64,000 nucleotides of DNA from Bromus sterilis (taxonomy: Eukaryota > Streptophyta > Magnoliopsida > Poales > Poaceae). The stretch lies in the NCBI GenBank assembly GCA_950022295.1, contig OX465598.1, forward strand, positions 63,410,001-63,474,000, read 5' to 3'. The translations under genes and the position numbers were made by a program. The notes beneath the pieces are model-generated. The model made no database searches, was not told the origin of the DNA, and was given only the letters and a program-made list of their open reading frames with translations. Below are positions 20,902 to 32,614 of this stretch, in pieces (the first letter of the stretch is position 1; each line of letters opens with the position of its first letter).

Positions 20902-21623
20902 GATGAAGAGGTTGAGGGAGATGTTCTTCAATGACGCTTCATCGGACGAGGAGGAAGAGGACGATGATGATTTAGAAGTTGCCATTGTAACGAGGACTTT
21001 CAACAATCGACACTAGGATCACGGTTCAGCCCCTTGTACTTCAATTTAGATGGAGTTAAGTCCATGAGAAGCTTATGAAGTATAACTTTGGCCCCAGTTC
21101 ATCCTATCTACAGAAGTATTTCCATCGGCATTTTGTATTCATTGAAGTCCCTTCCTCAGCATTGCAAAAGTTGCGTAGAAGCATGACGAATGGTTTAAAC
21201 TAAGGAAGAGTGCATCGAGAGAGATGAGTATGAGCTCATTTATGAAGTGTGTCACGACTCTTCGAGTGCTTTCCTATGCGTTCCACTAAGGCCATTATGA
21301 CTATGTCCGCATTTGGAAAAAAAATTGAATCCTAGAGGCATTACTGAGTTCTATGGGGCGGAGTACTTCAGGGCACCCTATGATAATGAAGACCCCGAGA
21401 AAATATTTGGTCTGACTAAACAACAAGGATGGACTAGGATACTTGGATCAATTGATTGCATCATTGGACATGGAAGAATCATCCCACGAGATGGAAATGT
21501 TAGTACAAAGGGCACTCCAAAGATCCAACGATCCTTCTTGAGGTTGTTGCATTGTAGGATTTATGGATTTGGGATTCATACTTTGGAGTTTGGATTGTCT
21601 GACGCCCATAATGATCTAATGTG
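20902..21623 (+). pseudogene. PIF/Harbinger transposase relic (C-terminus missing)
   Basis: It starts MKRLREMFFNDASSDEEEEDD, the acidic start common in grass Harbinger transposases, and keeps pieces of the DDE domain: EFYGAEYFRAPYDNEDPE, TRILGSIDCIIGHG and FGIHTLEFGLSDAHNDLM. The last two correspond to the usual GSIDCMHW and WHSFFGMPGSNNDINVL blocks, so two catalytic aspartates may be seen (SIDC, NDL). Several stops and frameshifts interrupt it, and sequence after 21623 is unrelated, so the third catalytic residue and C-terminus are gone. Family assignment is by motif only. Confidence 0.75.
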
Positions 21624-21624
21624 A

Positions 21625-22200
21625 TGTCGAGAGTACAAATGAGTGGGATTGTATGTACGAGAGTACAAATGAGTGGGGATTGTATCTTTGGGATATGGGC
21701 AATGGAGTATGGGCAAGGACTTATACAAATTGAGGCCCTCGGTGGTGGATGTAATACCCTAGTATATTGTGTGGTGGTTTTTTCTTCTTGAGTTTAATTA
21801 AGAGAGTACGAGTGTCTAACATGAGTTGTTTGCCCTCTCCGACTTATATATAGAGTTCGTCGGGAGGGTTGCCATAATGGCTGGTTAATGTAGGAGTTAC
21901 ACCCGCCCATGATTCGAGTATGTCATAGTTATTAACTTCTTATTAGCTTTGATATTTAACTAGATTAATCATTGAGTGATGGTTACTTTAATATCAATAT
22001 GGGTTAGCGGTTGACGTGGTCTTCAGTCAATCTAGACTAAGACAACCGGCTCTCCGACTCTTGATCTTAGGCTGACTGGAAGGGAGCTTTCTACTGAAAG
22101 AAACTTAGTCATTTGGTTGAATCACCTTCTTCATGATCTCCATGGGCTGACACTTCTATGGGCATAGGCCCTTAGCCGGACCAATCACATGGCAATAAAT
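21625..22200. other. Unassigned, possible decayed retroelement LTR fragment
   Basis: It begins with a near-exact duplication of GAGAGTACAAATGAGTGGG (21631 and 21660). It contains a TATATATAGAGTTCG TATA-like stretch (21845) and text such as GTAATACCCTAG, typical of Triticeae LTRs. No clear TG...CA ends were found. No coding sequence. Confidence 0.35.
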
Positions 22201-22202
22201 AA

Positions 22203-22302
22203 TATCATCTATGATACTACTAACCTATGATACTATGCATTGTGAAGACAGTATCATATACTACATCATATGCATATACTATACTATCCACTGTGACCAG
22301 CC
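22203..22302. mobile_element. Partial Tourist-type MITE
   Basis: The right end CCACTGTGACCAGCC is followed by TAA (22303-22305), the Tourist terminus and target trinucleotide. Alternating GATACTA/TAGTATC motifs lie before it. The matching left terminus GGCTGGTCACAGTGG is absent, so the left side is lost. Confidence 0.5.
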
Positions 22303-22543
22303 TAATCTTTCAAAATTCTTAGGTTTGATTGCTCGCTATTCAAATGTAAATTTAATATGGTTGTATATGAAAAAACAACGTAACTTGCAAGTGCCAAAGA
22401 GCGCGTGTAGAAAAACGATATTCTTCTAAAAAGTGTCATTAAGCCTTGGTACAATGAAATGTGCTTAGAGAAATACTTGTGAAAATGTTTATTTGTCTTT
22501 ATTCAGGCATCTCTGCAATAGAAATAAGCTCAAGTACTTCAAA

Positions 22544-22549
22544 TTTATT
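22544..22549 (-). terminator. Poly(A) signal of the F-box gene
   Basis: AATAAA on the minus strand, about 42 bp past the stop codon at 22591, within an AT-rich stretch. This is the nearest canonical signal. Confidence 0.5.
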
Positions 22550-22590
22550 TTTACATGCACTTCTTTAAGCAGCTTACATTGTGCAATGAC

Positions 22591-24963
22591 TTACAGGCGC
22601 ATGCTCCTAGGGAGCACCTTCTCGTATTTGTCGAGGTCATCCTCGTAACGGGAAGGAGGAATAGAGAAGTCATCGTCTTCATCCCATTCCTCGGGCCCCG
22701 GAGAATGGCACAACGGGCTGGACCAGCAAGACCAGCTTGTATCGTCATTGGAAGCGAACATAGGGCTATGAAGCTCAGAGTCGTAGTCCTCGGTCGAGTC
22801 ACGGGGAAGTCGCAGCGTCTTGATGCGGCGGCACTTCTCCCGCAGCAGCTTGCCGCCCTCGCCGACGTCGTCTTCCATCTTGACATTGAAGCAATGGCGT
22901 ATGTCCAGCGACTCCAGGCGCGGGCAGTTCTCCAAGATGTCTGCCAGCCCTTTGTTGGTGAGGTCGTTGGCTACGAGCTGCAGTGAGCGCAGCTCATGCA
23001 TGGCCGCAATCCCCTCGGCATCGAGGTCATTGCCAGATGGCTGTTCAATAAAGTATGGTCTGTTCAGCCTGATATGCTTCAGCTGTGGGCATGCCTTCCT
23101 AAGAATCTGGTGCACCTCATGATTTAACGAGTGAGTCCGTATTAGCATCAGCTTTGGACAGTGCGATAGCTCGAGCTCCTCGAGTAGAGGAAACCTTCCT
23201 ATTACCTCTGCAAACCCGTCAAGTGAGACACTACAAGAGATGAGACGAAGGCTCTTCAAACAAGGAGCCCTGCAAAGATAAAAACAGGGGCCTTATTCTC
23301 AAGAACTAACGATGGTACCTTGCATGAAAATGTTCAAATACTACCCAAAAAAGACCAGTGAAGTACATAGCTACTATTGTGCAGTTTGACAAATAAAGAT
23401 CGCTAAAATAAAGCAATTCAACAGAAAGAATGAAGAGTACGGCATTCCAAGAATGAAGGCATTTGATAACAGATCCATGCTTGCATGATGTTTACGGTTC
23501 ACCTACAAATTTATATGTTAACTATATTGCCAGATATTTCCCTAAAAAAAACTATATTGCCTGAGATGAAACCTTGTGAGAATGGCAGAATGCACTAGTA
23601 GCATAATTCTGATGATATCATGTGTAAGTTCAACCAAGTGAAGTCTATAATAATCTATATATAGAGTATAAAGTCTATAATTCAAAAATAAAAATTATTC
23701 AAAGCATATAAGTTGACAAAAAAAGCAGTTAGCGCGGGTTTTAATCTCTTGTAACTTGTAAGTCTGAACTTAGTTTACATATATTTTTCTATATGAGTTG
23801 TCTTACGTCTCTGAAGTCTAAACAATTCCAAATTCCAGAAACAATTATTATTGGCAGCTGAACAAGAAAGTCCGTGTGCTATATATTTGCTAGTCATAGT
23901 AGACACCTTTCAAGATGATGCAGCTAAATAACCAGGTAAAGTTCATTAATTAGCTAGCTACGCTTACTAGAATATATATTTAGGTACCACCTTCCAGTTT
24001 GCAGCTTAACTAAGAACTATGTTCAGTTAGATGCTCTTGTGAACATACTCTTAGTTAAGAGCATGGGAGTAGTTCTTAGTTAAGAGCATATGGGAGTAGT
24101 TCTTAGTTAAGCTGGGATTGTACCTTTTGTTTCAGCAAAAAATCTGAAGAGCATGGGATTGCATCCTATTAATGCCTTAATTACAAGGTGTTACAAGATC
24201 GAGGTACTCCCGGCCTCTACTACGAGCCTACTAAACTATCCTAGATCGAACTGCGCAGGAGAAACGATATTTTCCGTAAATCAATCACCTCGGATTTTCA
24301 TTGTTTAGAAACAAGTTTTTTATGGAAAAGATACAATGTGAAAACAATTGACATGCATGATCATAAAGACCAAAAGTAATCTGTAAAGTTCTGAATATAA
24401 AGCGCACTGAACAGCATATATTTACTAGCCAGATCCAAAAATGGACAAGAGATCAAGCGATATACCCTGCCTACCTAACCAAGGGAAAAATCCATATATC
24501 CAGATTCAAACGAGACACAAAATAGACCTATGTACTACAGTAAGAAGTGGAATTAACGCCAGATCGAGTTTGTAGATGCTCACTGCTCGCTGAGGTACAG
24601 CAGGAATCCGTCGTCGCCGGCGTACTCGCCGAGGAATGCCTCGCACTGCCCCGCGCTGCGTCGCAAGGCTGCGCGTGCGAACCCCCGGCTCTTAAGCCGT
24701 AAGGAGAAATCCGGGTGGCCGCGCATGACGATGCGGCGCCATAGCACGGGCTCGTCCCGCGCCGCGCGGCGCCAGGAGCTGCAAACCCGGTCGGCGGCCG
24801 TCAGGATGTCGATCTGGTCGAGTTTGTGGAAGACGGCCAGGATCGTGTCCAGCGGTAACTCCGCCCAGTTCCTCGTCTCCCCATTCCGCTCCGCCGCTGC
24901 CGAAGCTGCCTTCTTGCGGCCGCCCCGACGGCCGCGGCGACGGCGGCCGGAGGAGGAGGGCAT
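22591..24963 (-). CDS. F-box/LRR protein, SKIP19-like (two exons, intact)
   Basis: Exon 1 is 24963-24584 and exon 2 is 23269-22591. The 1,314-bp intron begins GTGAGC and ends TTTGCAG, and joining restores LLYLSEQ-APCLKSLRLISC in frame, giving 352 residues. Residues about 30-75 are the F-box (NWAELPLDTILAVFHKLD ... VCSSWRRAARDEPVLWRRI). Exon 2 holds leucine-rich repeats (LEELELSHCPKL, LKHIRLNRPYF, LRSLQLVANDLTNKGLADIL, LESLDIRHCFNV), then an acidic tail. F-box proteins link a substrate to SKP1-cullin ubiquitin ligases, with LRRs choosing the substrate. The target here is unknown. The N-terminus is rich in Arg and Gly. No break was seen. The start is the only Met ahead of the F-box. A LINE sits 264 bp upstream. 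Confidence 0.92.
23270..24583 (-). other. Intron of the F-box gene
   Basis: GT-AG intron with a T-rich 3' end. AT-rich, with a local triplicated stretch around TTAGTTAAGAGCAT at 24050-24105 and no recognisable inserted element of size. Confidence 0.85.
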
Positions 24964-25085
24964 GGCGTGGCGTGGCGTAGGTAAAGGGTTTGGAAAGGAG
25001 GGCTATGTATTTGTATTGTCGCCTAACCGCCTTGGACGAGTTCTCCGGCGTGTCCTGTTCTCACGCCTTGGTAGTGACTGCATCG

Positions 25086-25092
25086 TTTTATA
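25086..25092 (-). promoter_or_regulatory. Probable TATA box of the F-box gene
   Basis: TATAAAA on the minus strand, about 125 bp upstream of the start codon at 24963. It would give a 5' leader near 95 nt. Positional evidence only. Confidence 0.45.
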
Positions 25093-25123
25093 TTTTTTTC
25101 ATGTCTCTGTGTTTTTACGATGA

Positions 25124-25226
25124 GGCTGTTTGGTTGGACTGTGAGTTATGGAAAAGCAGTTGCGGGTATGAGTTGTGTGAAAGTTGTTGTGGGCTAAAAG
25201 CTGCTGTAAACAATGTTACCGTTTGG
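25124..25226. other. Probable MITE fragment split by the LINE
   Basis: Sequence with GGCTGTTTGGTTGGAC and repeated AAAAGC(A/T)G motifs, of the kind seen in short grass MITEs, runs up to the LINE target site. It resumes after the LINE at 30880 (TGAACTAGCCGTCTGAGC). Ends were not defined. Confidence 0.35.
25208..25226. repeat. LINE target-site duplication, left copy
   Basis: AAACAATGTTACCGTTTGG here is matched by AAACAATGTTACCATTTGG at 30861-30879. The pair is 19 bases with one difference and defines the LINE borders. Confidence 0.9.
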
Positions 25227-25388
25227 ATTAGACCTAGGGTTTGCTTATCCTCTGGTGGCGGCAGCCCCCGTGAGCCTGATCTATCCTGTGGATTGAGTCC
25301 TGTTCCCCCGATCAAGCGCAATATGATCCCTCTCTTCCCGTCCTTTGCGAGAGAACTCATCGAGCTAGGGTTTTTGGAAGTCGGTGAC

Positions 25389-26541
25389 ATGGATCAGGGT
25401 CAGAGCAGCGGATCGGCTGCTGGTGTTGAACCAGTGGGAGATCTCCTGGGAAGGCTGAATTTGCATGAAGATGTGGAGGACGAGTTTGTCTGGGAGGATG
25501 AAGTGTCCGAAGATCAACAAAAAGCTCGTTGGTTGGCCATGGCGAACGTGCACACCATGAAGGGGTTTAGCCCTAGCGCTCTTTTTGCGGATATGAGAGC
25601 AGTGTAGAACCCAAGCTAGGGATGTGAAGTGGAGGAAGATCGAGGAAAACTTGTATACTGTCCAATTCCAATGCCTTGCGGATTGGAACAACCCAATGGA
25701 ACAAGGCCCATGGTTGTTCCGGAATCAAGTTGTGATCCTTGTTGAATATGATGGGTACACGAACCCTAGAACCATGATACTGGACAAAATAGAAGTTTGG
25801 GTAGGGGTGATGAAGCTTCCAGACAACTTATTGAAGGAACCGATCATTAGAGGGATGTGTAGGACAATTGGGAAAATCTCTGAGGTACAAATAACACTAC
25901 CGGCTGGATTCATAGGTGAATTTGTCAAGATGAGGGTGGATCTTGATGTTAATAAAAGGTTGGTGAGATTTGTTTCTATCACCAAAAATGCCAAGAAAGA
26001 GTGGTACCAAATCAAGTATGAAAAACTCCCAATTTTCTGTGGAAATTGTGGTCTTCTTGGGCATTGGCACGAGGAATGTAGTGATGGATTGCATAATGCG
26101 GCTACTTTGGAATGGGGTAACTTTATTCTGGCTGATGGAGGGAGAGGAAGAGGACGCGGTAGAGGGGCTGGAAGAGGTAATGGGAGAGACTTTGCACATA
26201 ATGAAAACGAAACAGATCGATCTGAAGACCCCTACGCCCTTGATCCCCGGGGTAGGGGTGGCTTTGGGAGAGGTGTTGGTTCTGGAAGAGGAAGGGGAGA
26301 TTTGTCTGACCAGAGATATATGGAATGGAGGTGGAATAGCGCGTATAACTTGACGCAGAGTAACCAGAATGAGAACGAGAAACAACTTGGCTCCGGATCG
26401 GGCAATGACCCGGAGAAGGATGTGGTTCCCCCTGGTACCACACTAAATGATACGGAGATGGACGATATGAATTGGGTCAAAAGAGAATGGCCGATGACTC
26501 TACTGCGGTACTCCCATCAATATCAGATCCGAATGTGGTAA
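25389..26541 (+). pseudogene. LINE ORF1 (DUF4283 and CCHC zinc knuckle)
   Basis: It starts MDQGQSSGSAAGVEPVGDLL at 25389. After FADMRAV comes a TAG (25605-25607) where tryptophan is expected, and one extra base in CCCAAGC a few codons on shifts the frame. The reading then continues WRKIEENLYTVQF ... MEQGPWLFRNQVVILVEYDG, a DUF4283-type region. Next is the zinc knuckle CGNCGLLGHWHEEC at about 26040-26081, and a long GRGRGRG RNA-binding type stretch. It ends at 26541, probably after another frameshift. In active LINEs ORF1p coats the transcript. Confidence 0.85.
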
Positions 26542-26747
26542 ACACACCAGGCTCTAGTCCTGGTGGGGAACACATCAAATAAGGTGGACATGTTTGATAA
26601 TGTTGCTGATGACCTCCCTAGCGGGCCAAAAGGGACGCCGCAGAAGAATGCAAACAAGAAAAGGCTGAAAGGAATAGACGGGGAAGCTATTGGTAAGGAT
26701 ACACTTGATATATCGGCGGCCTCCTGCGAGAAGGACCGCTAGGAGCA

Positions 26748-27606
26748 ATGAAAATCATAGTGTGGAACTGGCATCCTTGGGGCCCCGACAGTTAGGTCGC
26801 TTCTGGACATCCAGAGGCGGCATGAGCCGGATGCTTTCTTTCTGTCGGAAATGCATTTGGATGAGGATAAGGCAGTTTCTCTGATGAAAAAGTTGAAGAT
26901 GGATCACATGATTGTTTCTCCCAGCCCGGATGGGAGGAAAGGAGGGTTGCTGTTAGTATGGAAGAAGGAGGTTAGGATCTACTCTCGGACAAACACCCTC
27001 AATTTCATTGATTTGTGTGTTGAGGAGGATAATGGTGAAGTATGGAGGATGACGGGAATTTATGGTGAACCAAGTTGGGATAATAAAGAACGTACATATC
27101 GAGTGCTGAGATATCTCATTACTCAATCATGTTTGCCTTGGACAATATTGGGCGACTTTAATGAGATCTTAATCTCGTCTGAAAAAGATGGAGGTGCCCC
27201 TAGACACCCAGCTAGATTGCAAGTGTTTCAAGATGCTATGTCTGATTGTAACTTGGAGGATATCGGATATACCGGAGACATCTTTACGTGGTTCAAAGGT
27301 GGTTTGAGATAAAGGCTTGACCGTGCAGTTTCTAATGCCGCATGGATGCAACTACATCCCTTTGCGGGTCTATATAATCTTGAACTTGGAAAATCTGACC
27401 ATAGGCCAATCTGCCTAGACACTAACTCCCTAGTGGGCGTGGAAGAAATAAGGCCGAAATATGCAAGGAAATTTGAGGCCAGATGGCTAGCAGAGGAAAC
27501 GGTTGAGGAGGTGATAAAGACGGCGTCGAGGAAAGCTAACACTAGATCTCTTGGGCCTGGGATAAAAAATAAGCTTGATGTTTTCCATAAAGACCTTCAT
27601 AAATGA
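26748..27606 (+). pseudogene. LINE ORF2, endonuclease domain
   Basis: The start MKIIVWN corresponds to the beginning of plant LINE ORF2, followed by an early frameshift. Then come SEMHLDEDKAV, GRKGGLLLVWKKEV, WRMTGIYGEP, WTILGDFNEIL and KSDHRPICL, the blocks of the exonuclease-endonuclease-phosphatase fold. The metal and active-site residues in GDFNE and SDH are kept. An in-frame TAA at about 27310 replaces a Gln codon before RLDRAVSN. The enzyme would nick target DNA for priming. Confidence 0.85.
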
Positions 27607-29205
27607 GATAAGTGGGTCCTTAAAGAACCAAGAAATCGGCTTCGAAAGGCGCACGTCGAGCTCGAGGGACTAGTCTCCTCTAACCCGACACCTGATACTA
27701 GGCTGAAGCAAAAAGAGTTAGACCTCCTTATTGAGACCCTGCTTGAACAAGATGAGATTTACTGGGCTCAGATGGGTGGGGAGTTAGCTGGCTCCGAAGA
27801 GGTGACAGAAATACGATGTATTTTCACCAGTTTGCATCCGCTCGGAGGTGGAGAAACCTAATCAAAAAACTCAAAAACAGCAATGAGAATGGATTGAAGG
27901 AAATCATAACCTCAAGCCTTTGATCCAGCAGTACTTTCAGGGGTTATTCACATCTGGCAATGCGGAAATATCACAGGAGCTCATTGACACTGTAAAACCA
28001 CTGGTTAACCCGGCCATGAACTCGATGCTGATGGCGGAATTCTCTCGGGATGAAGTCCGCAAAGCTCTATTTCAAATTGGTGATATGAAGGCTCCGGGAC
28101 CGGATGGACTACATGCCATTTTCTTTAAAAGATTCTGGCATATTGTAGGGCAGAGCCGACTGATGAAATCCTTGCTACAATTCGAAATAGGAAAATTCCC
28201 GAGGGATGGAAATCCACCAATGTTGTCCTAATCCCGAAAGTGAACAACCCAGAGGTAATAACACAATTCAGGCCCATCAGTCTTTGCAATGTTGTTTATA
28301 AGGTTATATAAAAAATGCTTGCTAATAGACTGAAAATGATCCTTCCGGAAATCATATCTCCCACTTAGAGTGCTTTTGTTCCTGGACGGTTAATTACTGA
28401 TAAGGTGCTAGTTGCTTATGAGTGTTTTGAATCAATAAAGAAGAAGACCCATGGGTCTAAGGGTTTATGTGCAGTCAAGCTAGACATGAATAAAGCTTAT
28501 GATCGTGTTGAATGGGGTTTCTTGGAAAAAATAATGCTGAAGATGGGCTTTCATGAGCTTGGGTGCAAATAATCATTGAATGTGTATTATCTGTCAGTTA
28601 CACAGTCAGGTTTAACAACACGGAGACTGAAGAATGTGTGCCTACCAGGGGACTTAGATAGGGAGACCCTCTGTCTCGATACCTTTTTCTTCTCTGTTCG
28701 GAAGGGCTTTCCAGCTTATTAGCTCATGAGCAGGAAACTAGAAGCTTGGAAGGGGTGCGGGTCTGCTAAAATGCGCCACCCATATCACACCTTTTGTTCG
28801 CTGATGACTCCTTTCTTAATGGGGGCAGATATGCAAAACGCTAGCTCTCTAAAAAGGATCCTCGATACTTACTGTAACAATTCGGGGCAGCTTGTTAGCA
28901 CCGCAAAATCAAAAAAATTCTTCAACCCAAATACAAATGTTTCTGTTAGGGAGAATGTTTGTGAGGAGCTGCAGATTTTGACTGAAGCTATATCTGATAA
29001 GTATCTTGGATTGCCTAAAATGGTGGGGTTGGACAAAAGTGATTGTTTCCAACATCTTGTTGACAGGGTATGCCAGAGATTAAAAGGATGGAAGGATAAA
29101 ACTCTCTCTATGCAGGGTAAAGAAATCTTAGTGAAATCTTTATCCAGGCGATTCCCTTTTATGCAATGTCAATCTTTAAAATCCCTAAGAATATTTGCAA
29201 GTTGA
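27607..29205 (+). pseudogene. LINE ORF2, reverse transcriptase domain
   Basis: RT blocks are spread over three frames: KAPGPDGLHAIFFKRFW (28090-28140), QFRPISLCNVVYK (28267-28305), AFVPGRLITDKVL (28372-28410), KLDMNKAYDRVEW (28479-28517, motif A aspartate present) and FADD (28797-28808, motif C). These are followed by LPKMVGLDKSDCF and LKGWKDKTLSMQGKEILVK. Stops after CNVVYKVI, after ISPT and near 28570 and several frameshifts break it. Catalytic aspartates survive, but the reading frame does not. Confidence 0.88.
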
Positions 29206-30836
29206 TCACGGATGAAATTTTTGGTTTTTGTTGGGGAGATACTGAGGAGAAGAAAAAATGCACTGGTATGCTTGGTGGAAATTATGTGTCCCGAAGAAGA
29301 AAGGTGGTTTGGTGTTTAGAGACCTTCACAGCTTTAACCTTGCTATGTTAGCAAAGCAGTGTTGGCGATTGATCCAGAACCCGGATTCAAGGAAAAATAC
29401 TACCCAAATAGTGATATCCTAAGTGCGGGACCAAAGAAGGGCTCTAGTTTTACTTGGCAGAGCATTGTTGCTGGAATTTAAATGTTCAAAAGAGGTTGTA
29501 TATGGCGTGTTGGCTCAGGTGACCATATTGATATATGGAATTTCCATGGATCCCTACCAGCCCTTCGCGGAAAGTAATCACCCCCAAAGGTGCTACTGTC
29601 TTAACTAAGGTTGCTGATTTGATTGATTTGATGACTCTGGACTGGGATGCTACCTTGATTAGGGATGTCTTCTCCCCTGTGGATGCTATGAGAATCTTAA
29701 ACATACCTTTGAGTCATCATATGGACGTGGATAGTGTTTCGTGGAACTATATTAGATCGGGCCTGTTCTCAGTTAGATCGGCGTATCAGAGGGAATTTAT
29801 TCACCAGCATGGCTCTCGGTTGGACAGGCCGGATGGTCAAGGGCGTCAAAATATTAATCCTATATGGAGGAATGTTTGGAGGCTCTCTGTGTCGGGGAAA
29901 ATAAATCATTTCACATGGAAGGTTCTACATGGGGTTTTTCCCTGCTTGATCACACTAGCAGACATGCCTATCCCTTGCCCGACGCAATGCCCAGTTTGTG
30001 CCATAGGAGGTGAAGATATTCAACACTGCTTGTTTACTTGTAGAAGAGCAAGAAACATATGGGCAGAGCTTGGTTTGCTCAAGGTTATCCAAAGAGTTGT
30101 GTCAGAAGATAGATCGGGCTCTATTTCAATGGAGATCTTGACACAAACTCAAGGTGTTTCTGCAGATATCCCCAGAGCAGAACTGGTGGCGGTTGCTTCA
30201 TGGTACATTTGGTGGCAACGCAGGCAGCTGATGAAAGGAGTACAACCACAAAGCCTGGAGAGAACAACAATGTCTATTCGTGTTATGGCAACAAACTATA
30301 TAAGAGCCTATTCCTCAAAGGCCCAGGTTAGAAAACAGGAGGATCTCTGGAAGAAGCCAGAGAAAGGTATAATCAAGATCAATGTCGATGCGTCTTTTCA
30401 CCAGGATACAATCTCAGGGGCATGCGGTGCAATTGCAAGAGATGACCATGATGCTTTTGTTGCGGCGGCGAACTGGTTCTTACCACACATGGTGTAAGTG
30501 GACTTTGCTGAACTTCATGCGATAAGGAATGGCCTATACCTTGCGGCTCAAATTGGATCAAATAGGGTGATGATTGCATTCGATTGCCTCTTTGCTGTGA
30601 ATTCAATCAATCAACCTACTAGTTATCTGGGCCAGGATATACCAATTCTGTTGGAGTGCCTCAATCTCTCTGACGATCTTAACCAGATTTCGTTTAGACA
30701 CTTCTTCAGAGAGGCGAACAAGGTGGCGGATGAATTAGCAAGAAATGCTCATACTACTCGATCTTATTCTACCTGGCTTGAGGGATCCTCTGACTTTATT
30801 CCTATACTCCTTGTAAATGATTTGGCTATTATATGA
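29206..30836 (+). pseudogene. LINE ORF2, zf-RVT and RNase H domains
   Basis: From 29535 one long frame carries the zf-RVT region (FSVRSAYQREF, then KINHFTWKVLHGVFPCLITLADM, CPVCAIGGEDIQHCLFTC). It then carries the plant LINE RNase H domain starting KINVDASFHQDTISGACGAIARD. A TAA at 30495 splits the domain. FAELHAIRNGLYLAAQIGSNRVMIAFDC and FREANKVADELARNA follow in the same frame to 30836. The Asp of VDAS and Glu of AELHAI, both catalytic in RNase H, are present. Confidence 0.88.
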
Positions 30837-30879
30837 GGAATAAAGTCGTTTTACTGTAAAAAACAATGTTACCATTTGG

Positions 30880-31300
30880 TGAACTAGCCGTCTGAGCTGA
30901 AGCTTTCGTGTAAAACATCTGAAATACCCCTAAGATGTTGATATGATGTTTATATACTGATATAATTATAATAATTTGTTTTAGATATATTTCATTTATT
31001 TCTAAGATGTTTACGATATATTTCATTTATTTCTAAGATGTTTATGTACTGATATAATTAAAGTATAATAGTCCGTTGATCGGTATCTGACTGTACATGT
31101 GACACTGACATATGAGGTTCACTTAAAAACATAAGAAATAATAAAAATAGATTTAAACTACTATATTTGAGAGAGAGAGGGGGGCTAACATGTGTTGTCT
31201 TACTAAACTAAACCACAAGGGCTCAACATCAGTGTCTATTAGAGGGATTAGTTAGCAACTAATCAGGTTTACATCAGTTAATTAACCACGGCGGTGGCTC
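30880..31300. other. AT-rich unassigned DNA with a short tandem repeat
   Basis: A segment starting GATATATTTCATTTATTTCT recurs at 30985 and 31015 (period about 30), and GATATAATTA recurs at 30958 and 31053. It continues from the MITE-like fragment interrupted by the LINE. No gene is seen. Confidence 0.5.
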
Positions 31301-32069
31301 GCTGGAGGCTAGGATAGCGGCGGAGGAGGGCACCAGGAGTGTTTCTCGCGCCCGCACGTCGAGAGTACTGGTGGGGTGTCCGTTGGAGGCTCATTGACCA
31401 TCGGAGCGACGGATTCGACGACGGTGGCCATGGCGAGCACAGGCTCACAGTGAAGAGATGGCCTGGAGAAGGAGTTCAAGGCGCGGAGCCGGTCACCTAG
31501 AGCAAAGGAGGTCGAGGGCGAGGCGCCGCTCGCCTGAGAAGAGGAGGTCCAGCGGTGGCGTCGATCGGCTGTAGCACGAGATGCGCGGCACCGATTGGTT
31601 CTAGGAGAGGAGGTCCAGGGGCGGCGCTCTCCGCTCAGCGCTCGCCGGCGCCTCACGTAGGCCGCCTTAACCTAGAACCATCGTCGCTGAGCCATATCCG
31701 TGCGTGATGGAGAGGATAGTGATGAGTTTATATGGAAGGGCATGTTCATTGTAATTTTGATGAAGGGGTAGGGGTAGAATGGGCGTGGGATATGTTAAAA
31801 GCTGTGAAAGCTATGGGAAGTTGCTCGGGAGGAGCTTCAGCTCGTATACACAAATTTTTGCAGCTCCGCGGCAGCTGCCATGCTGCGGCGGGGCTGTTTG
31901 GTTGGGCTACTGGCTTAATTTGGTGAAAAGTTGTATGGAATCCCAACCAAATACCCTTTGTGTATGACTGGGTTAGGTTGAGATGATTCATGATAAAAAA
32001 AAACGTTGTCACATAGTTTGATAGCCTAAACAGATTTTTCCTAACAGTTGATGGCTTGGGTTGGATGGA
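31301..32069. other. GC-rich patch and flank, no recognised gene
   Basis: 31300-31680 is GC-rich (CGGCGG, GAGGTCCAGCGG) with an arginine/serine-rich minus frame 31309-31656 that matches nothing I know. It may be a decayed gene fragment carried by a transposon. 31890-31965 contains GGCTGTTTGGTTGGG and CCAACCAAATACC, a possible MITE pair about 70 bp apart. Confidence 0.3.
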
Positions 32070-32345
32070 TGATGCACTACATGGCGTTTGGTTGTATAGA
32101 TTCACCTTGAAGTGGTTTGATTAAAAGTTAATGGCTAAATGTGAACAGAAGTTAAGACTAATGGAGTGTTCATGGTCGTTTAATTGTAGCAATAATCAAA
32201 ATGGTACATGGTCATCTGTGGCACTTTGACGAGTTGCTTGCTCACCACCACTGCTTTGTAAGCCGGACTTAGCAGTTGGTTAAGAGGATCAGTTCGTTAG
32301 GTTAGCAGTTGGATCAGGCAACCCCACATATTTCCACTAGTCGGT
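32070..32345. repeat. Diverged direct repeat, copy 1
   Basis: It shares an extended, interrupted similarity with 32615-32900: GATGCA(C/T)TACATG, CGTTTGGTTG, GAACAGA(A/G)GTTAAGAC, GTGTTCATGGT, CGAGTTGCTTGCTCA, AACTGGTTAAG-like and CCCACATAT/CCTACACATCTCCA. The spacing is about 545 bp. No coding potential. Confidence 0.75.
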
Positions 32346-32614
32346 AGTGTAGTGAAAGAGATAGGTGTTAGAACCTCTCTGTTTGATTACATAAGGTTAG
32401 ATTTTACATTTGTCCGGCTTGATTCGATGTGCACAATCACTGTTTGTCCAATTTTTTATGACAAAATAACTTCCCCGTGGTTCGTCGAGTTCAACTTATG
32501 GTGCAAAATTACTGTCCTGTTATGCATATAGTTTGATAGTTTGTACTCTGTATATGTTTTGTTGCATTAGGGAAACATATTTTGCTATACGTTTAATAGT
32601 TTGCATTTATTAAG

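Larger units (their letters stand above)
25227..30860 (+). mobile_element. LINE (non-LTR) retrotransposon, 5.6 kb
   Basis: It is bounded by a 19-bp target-site duplication and carries, in order, ORF1 with a CCHC zinc knuckle, an apurinic endonuclease, a reverse transcriptase, a zf-RVT domain and an RNase H domain, all on the plus strand. This is the full order of plant L1-type LINEs. Length and order suggest an essentially full-length insertion. It ends after an AATAAAG motif (30839-30845) and a short A run without a long poly(A). Stops and frameshifts in both ORFs mean it is inactive. The single mismatch in the target duplication argues for an old but not ancient insertion. Confidence 0.92.

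Noticed and set aside
22066..22092. GACTGGAAGGGAGCTTTC, resembling a miR319-type sequence
   Set aside because: It differs from the mature miRNA at several positions as I recall it, and I see no long complementary arm nearby to form a precursor.
31309..31656. Minus-strand frame of 115 residues in a GC-rich patch
   Set aside because: Low-complexity arginine/serine content, no family motif, no splice or promoter support. Kept only as an unassigned patch.
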